This document shows, piece by piece, positions 1 to 12,400 of a stretch of DNA of 64,000 nt; within the stretch, counting starts at the first letter, position 1; the number at the start of each line of letters is the position of its first letter. The notes beneath the pieces were generated by a model. It saw nothing but the letters and a program-made list of their open reading frames with translations. It had not been told where the DNA came from and did no database searches. The stretch is from positions 8,557,036 through 8,621,035 of the forward strand of contig NC_047073.1 in assembly GCF_902459465.1 (NCBI RefSeq), in the 5' to 3' direction. This DNA is from Asterias rubens. Its lineage: Eukaryota > Echinodermata > Asteroidea > Forcipulatida > Asteriidae. The translations under genes and the position numbers were made by a program.

Positions 1-103
1 TGAGCTCAAATTTTCACAGGTTTGTTATTTTATGCATATGTTGAGATACACCAACTGTGAAGACTAGTCTTTGACAATTACCAATAGCGTCCACTGTCTT
101 TAA
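1..103. repeat. MITE family A, right-end fragment
   Basis: Starts inside the element (GAGCTCAAATTTTCACAGGT) and runs to CCAATAGCGTCCACTGTCTT with TTAA at 100-103. The left part lies outside the window. Confidence 0.85.
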
Positions 104-435
104 TGCCAATGAAATCAGATATAAACACTGGCCTGATAATAATAATAACAAGAATTAAGAAACGATCTCCATAGAAAACTATATCACAGCATTTACAAAA
201 ACTGAAAATGCATAACAAGCAACTAATGACGAGCCATATTGGCTCGGGACAGACTTTGCTTTTACTTTGGTGTGTTCAATAATGGGTCTGCTTGCCACAG
301 GATTCGACAGGGTTAGATATTTTCAAATTAATTTCCAGGCTCAATTTCATGTTAAGAAATGTCTGCGTTGTACTTTTTTACTGCTTTGATTTGGTTTTTT
401 TATCTTGTTTTGTTCCCTTTCCTCTTTTTTTTCAG

Positions 436-3400
436 ACCTCAATCACCAGACAAAAGAAGTACTACCGCGTGATGGAGGTAATTACAGATGGCTATAACTT
501 ATTAATATAGAAATCTTATCAAATGAAAAACAAAATGTGAAAGTTTTCCGACAGAGAAGTTATTTTTATAATTGAAGAGAAAAAACAAACTTATTCTAGT
601 AGCAATACGCTTAAATAAGGTTTAATCCCAACGAGGCCTGGTTCTTGATAATTTTACCGAGACGAAGTCGAGGTTAATTATAAAGAACCAGGCCTCGGAC
701 GGGTTTAAACCACTAGTTGAAAACCGATTCAACACACTTTGATTCCCATTCATAAATACCTTTTCGGTCAAAAACATCAACACTTTTTGGTCAAAAAGTA
801 AAATAAATGCAAAAATTATAATTGTTCAATGATTTCTTTCAACACTACACCCCTCCAGCTATGAAATGGTAAAGCCCTCTGCCCCCCTCGGGTAAACAAC
901 TCCTTATAAGGGAATGCTGTGCGCGTCGCGCGTATCGTGTGATGTGGCACAACTGTTTCAGCTGTGTTCTCGACCAATAGGAATGAAGAAACTGTCTTAT
1001 AAGAACAGGTGCAAGCTCGCGTATCATGGCCACACTTTTTACTGGTCATAAACAAAGGTTTTTACACACCCACGTGACGCGCTCTCCACCAATAGGAATA
1101 GCGAAACTGTCCAAGGTATTTATGAATGCTAGTTAACAAACCACAAGGGAAACCGACTGGTAAATTTCAGTTAATTTGGGGTTGAACTTTTTTGTGGAGC
1201 GGTGGGACGTTACTCTGGAGATCGCAGGTTCAAATAACACTAAGGTAAATTTTTCTTAAGATTTTTGTACAATTCATCTTATTCACAGAATGGCGTTGCT
1301 GGAAACTGTGAGTCTGTGTACGACGTCAAAGTCTCAAAGCCTGTCATGAAACTTGTGGACAACAAAGTCCCTGGTAAGTTTTTATGTCATCTTATATCAT
1401 GAATGAAATTTGTAGACTGTAAATATTAAAGATGGACTCCCAAGGTCCCAGTTTTACGATTCATTCATTTTCCAATAAATAGGGTCCTTAAAAAAAAATC
1501 TTAAAGAAATCTCTTACCTCAGGTTAAAGGAACATGTTGCCTTGGATCGGTCGAGTTGGTCTTTGAAAAGCGTTTGTAACCGTTTGTTATAAAATGCATA
1601 TGGGTAGAAAGATGTGGTAAAAGTAGAATACAATGATCCACACAATCATGTTTCGGAATTGCATGGTTTTGCTTTTACCTCGTCGACTAACACGGTCGGC
1701 CATTTATGGGATTCAAATTTTTGACTCCCATAAGTGGCCAACCGTGTTTAGTACACTTCCAGAACAAGATACTGCACCATAATTGCTTTGTCCTCCCCTC
1801 CCCCCCCCCCCAGACCGGTTCTTTATACGTGCACTACCAATTCTAGTGGACCTGTAGCTTTAAGTTTAATCCAAAGGATAAAGCAATTATGAGAAGGCAT
1901 CTTCCTCAAGGACACAAGCATCGTGAACATCCAGTTGGGATTCGACCCCCCCCCCTCCATATGATTGACAGAGTATGAGGACAGTGCACTGGACTCCTTG
2001 GCCTGGACGATTAGGGAAATCTGCAAAATATTTGTAATAATCAATGATGTACCTTACTCTCTGAATCAATCTATTTCTCTTCAGCTCTCCGCTATGTCTT
2101 GAACATTACCAAGACTCGCGATCTTATCGAGTGCCAAAGACGCAACCAGCGCAGTGAGGTCTCCCTCCTTTCGGGTCAGAAGTGTCAACATTGCTGGGAC
2201 CCCAAGCAAGAGAACGTTGAAGAGCCAAGACCCCAGGAAGGCCAGCCAAAGCAGGGCAAGGAAGACTTCATGACCTGTCTGAACAAGGTGCTGGATTAAT
2301 ATATTAAAAACAATTATACTTGTTCCTAACTCAGTACTCCCTTAAAGGCAATAGACACTATTGGTAATTGTCAAAGACTAGCCTTCACAGTTGGTGTTGG
2401 TCTCATCATATGCATAAAATAACAAACCTGTGAAAATTTGAGCTCAATCGGTCATCGAACTTGCGAGACAATAATGAAAGAAAAAAACACCCTTGTCACA
2501 CGAAGTTGTATGCATTTAGATGGTTGGTTTCGAGACCTCAAGTTCTAAACCTGAGTTCTTGAAATCAAATTCGTGGAAAATTACTTCTCTTGAAAACTAT
2601 GGCACTTCAGAGGGAGCCGTTTCTCACAATGTTTTATGCCATCAACCTCTCCCCATTACTTGTTACCAAGAAAGGTTTTATGCCAATAATTATTTTGAGT
2701 AATTACCAATAGTCTCCACTGCCTTTAAGGACACTGGACACTTTTCTTAATTGTCAAAGACCAGTCACCTCAACATATGCACAAAATAACAAACCTGTGA
2801 GAATTTGATCTCATTTGGTCGTTGAAGTTGCGAGATAATAATGTGAAAAAACACCCTTGTCACACGTAGCTGCTTCAAGCTTGCTTTTAGCAGGCTCCCC
2901 ACCACTTTAATCATTACAATGTATATACAATGTTCCATAATGTTTATCGTTTTATGAGCCAACTGATTGAGTGGAAAATAAACTGAACTTAACTGAACTT
3001 CAGACTAAAATCTTAAAGGCACTTGACCCTATTGGTAATTACTCAAAATAATTGTTAGCATAAAAACTTACTTAGTAACAAGCAATGTTGATAGTATAAA
3101 TCTTTGTGAGAAACGGCTCCGTCTGAAGTAACATAGTTTTCGAGAAAGAAGTAATTTTCCACTAAAATATTTAAATTTAATTGTGAGACCTCAGAGATAG
3201 ATTTTTGGGATCTCAAAATCAAGCACCTGAAAGCACACAACCTTGTGTGACAAGGAAGGGTGCTTTTTCTTCCATTATTATCTCGCAATTTCGACGACCA
3301 GTTGAGTTCAAATTTTCTCAGGTTTGTTATTTTGTGCATATGTTGAGATACACCAAGTGAGAAGAGTGGTCTTTGACAATTGCCGTAGGTGTCCAGTGTC

Positions 3401-6400
3401 TTTAACACCTAGCAACCAGTCATTAATAAAATGACATACATCTTAAGAAAAAACATCTTTAACATCTAGCAACCAGTCATTAATAAAATGACATACATCT
3501 TAAGAAAATACATCTTTAACACCTTGCAACCAGTCATTAATAAAATAAATTATTAGGGCCTCAAATTTCATATAGCCTTTAAACAGCCAATAAAGGATGA
3601 TCTCAACTATATCTGTATTATAGTTTTCTAATAGCTGGAGTCCATAGGAAACATTTAAACAAAATATAACGAGTCTCTTACCTCACGTTTAAACATGGTT
3701 AAAATGGGTTTTTCTCCAGAACGCTCCAAGCCATATTTCTGAAAGATGCAGGGTCAAACAAATCCGCCCGACAAAAGAATCGTGACGTCAGTTGCGGCTA
3801 TTTGATGTGGAAAATAGCGCCCTCAGTTTGCCAAAGCTGGAGAACTGTGTTCAAACCCAATTGGAGGGAAATCGTCACTGGCATCAAGGGGTCATTATAA
3901 TAGATAAGCCGTTTTTGACTCTCGGCTGAAAGTTATTTATTACTACATGTAAATGCAAATTTTGAGAGTAAAATGGTTATTCATCGGTATCTACGATGTC
4001 TATTTGGCCATAAAAAGTTAATAGTTGAAATATTGAGATCATCCTTTATTGGCTGTTTAAGCACAAAAACTTGCTAAGCACAGAATAATATTGTTCAGCA
4101 GGAACAGGTTACAGCAAGACAAGTTCTCAAAAGAACATAATCTACCCAGCAACTCGTTAAAAAATACACATGGTGTTACTGCAAACCAAACATTCATTGA
4201 TACCTCACCTTGCATTGCCTCAAATCCCACAAGACATATCCTACCTTGTGTTCTTCTTTTTAATTATTTTTTGTTTATGTTCAGGTTCGCTACGGCATCA
4301 GCTTGAAGGACCATGACAAGTTCCTGATTGACACCGTGGTTGTTGAGGGAAAACACGTCTTCATGCCTTTTGGTGAGAAGGGAGGAAAGGCCATCACCTT
4401 TGTCAAGTGAGTCCCTGATTTGCTTGATTTACTTCTCCAAGCCTATCTTTAAATCTAAGACGCTAAATCTAAGACGCTAATCTTAAGACGCTTCTATTTC
4501 CAGAACCTTCAATATTTGTTTTGTAAATCATTTTCAGTTTGCTTTTTGGTTTCTTTTCCTGTTTATGTTCGGCACTTTTTCCAAAGTATAGTGCCTTTAA
4601 ATTTGTGTTAGTTTTATTTTAAAACCTGACGATGACTAGAGCAAGCTAGTCGAAAGGTTGAGACCAATTCAAGAACTGACTCCGCGGTAGTGCAGTTAAC
4701 AACGATCCTATAAGCTAAAGTAGTAGTCCCAGCCAGTTTTCTATACCTTCTGCCCGGGTAGTAGTTAAAAAGCAGGACAGTTCATTTCAGAACTGAGAAG
4801 TCTCCCGAACATCCGATAAATTTACTCCGCGTTAGTAGAATAAAGTAAGACAGTTCTCTAAGAACAAACTCTAGTAGATACACACTTGGTGTTACAGATA
4901 CACACATGGTGTTACATGGTTTTATCGCAAACCAAATATTTATTATATATATTATAAAGGTCATAAAAAGGTTAGAAACAAGTTCAGTATCATCAGTCCT
5001 TTCTCAATGGTATCTTCATGTATTTAGGCCTTGAAAAAATGTAACCGGTTACATGCCATTTTAAAATAAGAAAGGTAATTCAGGATTTTTGTTGTTTTTG
5101 TGTTTAAAAAATAACTATTATAAAAATGCCCTACTTGCCAAAAAAACAACCCAAAACCAGCAACTAATACCTCTGCAATAATTTTAAACTCAAATGAAAT
5201 AGGCCTGAGATGTTGCTTGTTAGTGTGGAGGTACGATGTGTCAGATATGTTTCTAAAATGATATATTTTTGGTTAAGAATGATAAAAAATTTCCGCTCAT
5301 GACTTCCTTCATGATTCTATGCTTGTTCATCTGTTGAGCGCATTCAATATTTTTGCTCAACGATTTTGGCAAAATCCTGTCAATCTGCAGTTTGACTCGG
5401 ACCTGCCCCCTGTACTCTTACAAATTACTTGCCCTGCTGAGCTGATCATTTTGTGTTTCAAAATAAGGGCCATTTAAGGGTCTATGTACTTTCCCAACAC
5501 AAAACACAATGTCCACAGTTTTACATTAAACTTACACCGTTTGAAGATTATGATAGTAGAAAGCTTCCCTTGAAATTTTACTTTAATACTGAGGTGAGGT
5601 GCTGTAGTTTTTGAGAAACGAGTAAAGCAAAAAATGTTTGTCTCAGTTTTAGCAGGTAAAAACGTTTTAACCAGTTATGCTACGGTTATGGTATAATGTC
5701 ATACGTTAATGGGATTTTACATGCTAAAATAGTTTTCGTCTTCCTGAGACGAAAATTATTTTGTGACTCGTTTTACTCATTTCTCAAGAAACTACAGAAC
5801 CTCAGTAAATAATATTTGAGGGGAAGCTTTCCACTATCATTATTTTCAAACACTGTAAGTTTAATGTAAATCTGTGGAAAATTTGAAAAAATACCCAAAT
5901 CCTTTAAGACAGACGGTTCCATGGGACAATTCAAAATCATGAAGAAGTAAAAACGTTGAGTTATATTTCATCATATTCCAATTTTCCTTGCAGCCAAGCC
6001 TTTGTCTTGAGGAGCAACAAAGAGATCCCTGATGAGGAGGTGATCCCCGAGGTCCAGAACCCCAAGCAGATGCCGGAGGACCTGTCCTTTATCTTCCAGG
6101 AGAAGTCTAGCCACGACCACGACACAGAAGAGGAAAGCCAACTTTCTGAAGAGGACATTCGTAGCTCGGTAAATCCATCTCAATCCATCTCAGTTGAGCA
6201 TTTCACGTCAGTACAACAAGTCAGGCCTGGTACTTCACTGAGGCAACGATGGCGATTGCCTCCATGCCCCCTGCCACCTTGGTGCCCTTTAAATGCTAAA
6301 GTAGAAATTAACAATTTCCTCATAGGGTGCCCTTTACCAAGGAGAAAATGCCTCGAAAATAATGCCCTTTCAAAAACGAAGCTTACAGGCATGCGAAGGT

Positions 6401-9400
6401 CATAATGTCACATTTACGATGAAATTGAGTTTGAATAGTTTTACAAAACTTGGTGTTTTTTTATTCTTGTCCGATTATTCTATACAAGCTTTGTCCAAAA
6501 GGTAACTGAAAAGATAGGCCTACAGGTCATTCACAATAAATGGAGCATGAATCTTTAAGTCGTGTTCCGAGTACCAAAGTCATATCTCAGATTTGGACAC
6601 AGTTTCTATGTCACAATTCTGGGCAAGCTATTTTGAAGTTGTGTAAGGAAGGACATGCGACAATTATACGAACCGTTATTATCTCTTCAGGTGACGGACC
6701 ACGTTGAAAAGATCATTGCTGGCATCCAACAAGACAAGATCACCGAGGAAGCTCCTCTCAACTTCATCTACATGGTCAAATCACTCAAGAGACTCAGCCC
6801 CATTGAGCTTCAGAATGTCTTTGACAGGCTCGGCAAGAAACTCGCTGATGATGATGAGCCGACGAAGGTTAAGAAGTAGGTCAAACATGTTGATGAGTAA
6901 ACATATTGACAGTTGCAGTCTTTTACATTTACTATATGAGACAATGCTCAGTTTAATACAGCGAACAATTGTGGCCATTTCCATGATGTGTTCGCAATGA
7001 TGGAAATCAGTGCCCACAAGCCCAAAAAACCTTAAAATGATTGCCAATGACTAGACGATGACTAGAGCAAGCTAGTCGAAACGTTGAGACCAATTCAGAA
7101 CTGACTCCGCGGCAGTACAGTAATTACGATCCTATAAGCTAAAGTAGTAGTCCAGTCTAATTTCTATACCATCCGCCCTGGTAATAGTTAAAAAGCAGGA
7201 CAGTTCTTTTCAGAACTGAGAAGTCTCCCGAACCTCCGATTATCTACTCCACGGCAGTAGAATAAAGCAAGACAGTTCCCTAAGAACAACTCTACCTGGC
7301 AAGTAGATACACACATGGTGTTACCGCAAACCAAATATACATTGATACCTCACCATGCAATGCCTCAAATCCTATATATGATTGCCGTTCTTTCAAAAAC
7401 ACAAAAACTATACATCCTTTTCACTACTCGTAGTCCACTCGAGTCCACTAATTGGAAAAAGGAATTACATCGAAATAAAAGTTGTGGGTTGCCAGACAAA
7501 AATGGGTGTTTTATTTTAGCCTCTTTAATTGGCTAGCAACGCTGATGATGCAAAATAAATGTTCTGATTGAATGCATGATTGATTGATTTTTCGTTGTCT
7601 GCAGGCAGATTGTGCAGGACGCCATCCTGCAGGTGGAGAATGATAAAGCTGTTGAGATATTGACCGATGAGATCGAAGAGCGTCAAATCATAAAGGAAGA
7701 GGCAAGCCAAGTCTTGAGCACCCTGGCTCTCATCAACAAACCCACAGTGGAGATGCTTGACAAAGTCTTGGTGAGTCCTTTCATTATTTCAGACGGGTTT
7801 TTGGACTTTTGTATTTGTCGAGGTTTGTATTGAAAACTGTTTTTGTTTGTTTTTCTCTCCAGGGTAAATTCTACATATAAACTTATAGATAGGTTCAAAT
7901 CCTAACCGAGTGAATTGCCTGGTTTTTTTTTTTACACAGAACTCAGGAAAATACCAAGTATCAGTGTTAGGACAAGAACATATTATATAAACTTATAGGG
8001 ATAGTTTCCAATAGACACCATATTTGTTAGCAATCTGCATTTTGGCTTCCAAACCTGTCAAGCGCTCAAAACCGCAGCCACATTGTTCACTTACCAATCG
8101 GGCAATGAGTTTTGTGAAATGTGCGAGTGTTGCATATATTTTTTCATGCGAAAGGCAGGACTGTGTGTTCCAAATTTGACACTGTATTCAGCTCTGAAAC
8201 TTTCTTGTGGAATTTTACTGTTTACTGCTTGATAATTTTGCCTGTAATTAAAGGGTGGCTGCAGTGTTTTTTTAATTAATTTAAACGAATAAACATGACT
8301 TTTTAAACCTGAAATATTTTTTTAAATTTTTTATTTAATGCGCAAGTATTTTAAAAATGGTTTTCAAGAGATTAGGGGAACCCACCCCGCCCCTAAAAGG
8401 GAGCCTTCATTTGCATAAACGTGACGTCATGTCGGTAACCAGAGCCGTCGGGCCCCCTGGCTGTGTGCATATACAGACGTGTGCACTGTGTGGACTGGTA
8501 CCTAGGCGCGTGTAGTTAGGGACCAGACTCTTTTTGCTGACGATATGTTTGAATTCCCGACGTGACGTCGATGGTAGGGGGGCGGTAACAATCCACAAAA
8601 GGGGGGGCATGACTTATTCGTTAATTACGCAAGTCAGATATGTCAAGAATAAACAAAACACATTTTATTGATGTTCAATACATATATCAGAAATAAATGA
8701 GAGCAAAATTAACTGTTTTATTTTAATTCACTGCAGCATCCCTTTAAGAATTGTGTTAATCAGGGAATAAATGTGTGGTGAAGAGGTTTTCAACTAGTGG
8801 TTTAAACCCGCCGAGGCCTGGTTCTTGATAATTTTGCCGAGACAAAGTCGAGGTAAATTATCAAGAACCAGGGTTTAAACCACTAGTTGAAAACCGATTC
8901 AACACACTTTGATTCCCATTCATAAATACCTTTTCGGTCAAAAAACATCAACACTTTTTGGTCAAAAAGTAAAATGAATGCAAAAATTGTAATTGTTCAA
9001 AAATGTCTTTCAACACAACACCCCTCCAACTATGAAATGGTAAGGCCCTCGGGTAAACAACTCCTCATAAGGGAATGCTGTGGGCGTCGCGCGTATCACG
9101 TGATGTGGCACTGCTGTTCCAGCCGTTGCTCTCGACCAAAAGGAATGAAGAAACTGTCTTGTAAGCTTAGGTGCAAGCTCGCTTGTCACGCCCATGTTTC
9201 AACACTTTCTATTGGTGTTATATCACCCCTTCAAACACCCCCACGTGATGCCCTCTTGACCAATCAGAATGGATGAACTGTCTTAAGTATTTATGAATAC
9301 AAAATTATCTATGACCCCACTATTAAACTTGGGCAGTATAATTTTAATCCATCCCTATTGATGTTATACTTGACCTTAACCCCCTTCTTCCTTTTCTCCA

Positions 9401-12400
9401 ACTCAATAGCGACTGTGCAGAGGTCCTACCCTGTCACTTGATGATGTTAAAGACATCAAGACGACCTGCTGGTTGACCTTTGGGTCATTGGTTCACAAAG
9501 CATGCAAGGTCAACAAGATCTGCACCCAAGACAAACTCAATGAGTACTCGTTGGTAAGTTAAGACCATTCAGGAGTAATTAAACTGTTTTCATCCTTAAG
9601 AACGACAAAATGATGCTTACCAGGAAAAGGTTTACCAGCCAAAATACTATGTCACATGAAACAATTTGTGACTGGTATCTTGCTTGTTTTCGCTGAGGTG
9701 TTAAGCATAATTCTCTGCTTAAGCAGTTCTAAGAAATTGGTCCAGGGTTCGAATCCCACTCAAGTAGCCTGTGGATTTTTACTTTTTGTTACTTACTTAC
9801 TTAGTTATTTAGCTGCTTAGGACTGGGTGTCCCTTGGCCTCCTTGGAAAACCGTCCCCATTCAGGTCTATTTCTAGCTAAACGCTCTGCCTCATAAAGTG
9901 GAATGTTGATATCTTCCTGAACTTGAGCCTTCCAGCGCAATGGTGGACGCCCTGGTTGGCGTGGTGTGTTGAAGTCCTTGTAGTAGACCAGGTTGGGTAG
10001 CCTGTAGGCTGGCATTCTGATGACAGGTGACGTCTGGTCACTACATCCCTAATTTTTGTGGTCATGTTAAGTTGCCTGCGTATGTTAAAACTAAAATAAA
10101 AAATAAGTTTCCTGTGTATGTTAAAACTAAAATTAAAAAATATAAAAAAAATTAACTGAGGATATGAATATATATTTTTTTAATTCAGCATCTCCTGGAA
10201 GGTATTGATGCAACTAGCCCCAATGATGAGAAACGCTTCTTCCTGAAGGCCATCGGTAACGCCGGTCTCGTCCTCAAGAAGACCCCAGTGTCTCAGACAG
10301 ACTCCATTGATAGAATCAGCGAGCTGATCAAGCATGAAGTGGCTGACATTGATCTCAGAGTCCAGGCTATCTACTCACTGCGCCGTGTCTGCAAGGAACA
10401 TACACATAGGGTGAGTGAACCACACCCCATTGTTAAGATGACAATACAGGAAAGCTCCTTTAAAGATGAACCGGTCTCACACTTCATAAAATCTTCCAAA
10501 CCTCTTAAAAAGTGTGTATCTTTGTTCAAGCGCCCAGCATCTTATTGGTGGATAAGTGCTCTATATAAGCCTACATTATTTCATTTTATCACTTGCTGAT
10601 GAAATACGTTAATCAATAGACACCCACAACCGTTGTGGTGCCGCCTTGGCTAGTTTTGTCAAACCCTGTTCAGTTGGTCTTTTTGTGACCCTGCAAATAA
10701 TTTCCCAGGTTTTTTTTTAGGGTTCCTTGTGTTAGGTGCAGTTACGTAAAACAAAAGTGTTGTCACACTGCATTTGTGAAGGAACCTCGCTTCTGTTCAG
10801 CTTCCAACCAAATCAAGACCAAATGCCAATAGACACCTAGAGGCAAACTTCTAATAACTGTGTATGTTTTGGGTTATCCTTTAAAATCAAAGATGCATTG
10901 TTTGTGCAGCGAAATGAATGATGGATCTTGAACAGCGCTGATGCTAGTCCAGATTCTGGAATTTTGTTATTAAAATATAATTATAGCTCTCAAGATAACA
11001 CAGAAACTCTCCGCATTGAGGGCACTTTGCCAACCAATTCAGAGACCACTTCTTGGCTCATCATCTGGGCGTTGAGGGCGTATTTCCGAAAAGCTTTCTC
11101 TGGGCGCGAAGCTATCATGCACTCAGTATACGAAAACGGTCCACACACTGGATTACGTTGATGCAGACACTGATTCTCTTTCTGTCTCCCCCAGGTCATC
11201 TCTCTCCTGATGCCATTCCTTAAAGACATTGACGAGGATCACGAGATCCGTATTGCATCTTATGTGATCATCATGGATTGTGAGCCTAAGCTGGACGATG
11301 TCCAGTTCATTGTGACTGACCTTCAGAAGGATAAATCCAAGCAGGTCATCAGCTTCATCTACACCCACCTTGAGGGACTCGTCAAGAATCCTAAACTCTG
11401 CAAGTTCAGTTTGTGAGTCAACAAACAAACTTTTAATAATAATGTTTGTTGTGTTGTCATTTAGGTTTGAGAAAGACTCTGCTAGGGTCGAAACATCGGG
11501 CCATAAATTATGATTTGCACATATACCATATGTCCTTTTGGTTTGTAAGCAGTTTGCAACAACTAATAATAAAAATAATAATACCTAGCGCATTTTACAA
11601 TAACTGTGTCAGTAGGATTTGAAACTTTGCATGGTGGAAATACGATATGGGAAGGTTTGCGCCATGTAGTGATTATCTCTGAAGGAGTTGAGGTGGTTCT
11701 TAAAAGAACTGTTGGTTTCCAACCAACGGTTCTTTTCAGAACCACCCCATCTCATTAACCAACGGTCCTTTTCAGAACCACCCCATCTCATTAGAGATAG
11801 TCACTACATGGTGTTACCGCAAACCTTCCCAAATAATTACTGTAGTGATGTCCTTAACATTAGTGCCCTGGTCATTTGGTCAAAAACATTCTTGTAATCT
11901 TTCAGGGGCCCCTGTGGACTATACAGCCCCTGGCTGCTGTAGTGCTTCAAAGACATATTGCTCTTGCAATACAAAGGTTTTGGGTTCGAATCCCAATTTC
12001 CTGTGGTTTTTGTTTTCAACGAACTCGCAAAAGTACTGATTCTACAGTGCTTAATACACATTGGTGTAAGGGTCAAAATAAGCTAATGAAATAACATCTA
12101 TTAAGACTTGCAGGGTCTGTTAGGACTCTCTCTGTAGGGATAAAGTTATTCTAACCCACACGACTTGATTCTCTACATTTTACGTTTGATCACCACAGGA
12201 CAGAGGTGGCTAGGAAGGTGCTACTGACCCTGAAGCCGATTGTCCAAGGCATGCAATACTCCAAGAGGTTCATGTGGTCCTTCAACGCTGGTAAGTCTAA
12301 GATTTAGTCCTGTTTCGAATCAAAGTGCGTGAAAAAGTTTTAAACTTCTGCTAAGCAAAAATGAGCAGGATACCAGCCACAGATGATACGTTTGGATTGG

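Noticed and set aside
816..1055. 79-codon minus-strand frame in a vitellogenin intron
   Set aside because: It lies within the dispersed repeat copied at 8788-9300, where the equivalent frame differs.
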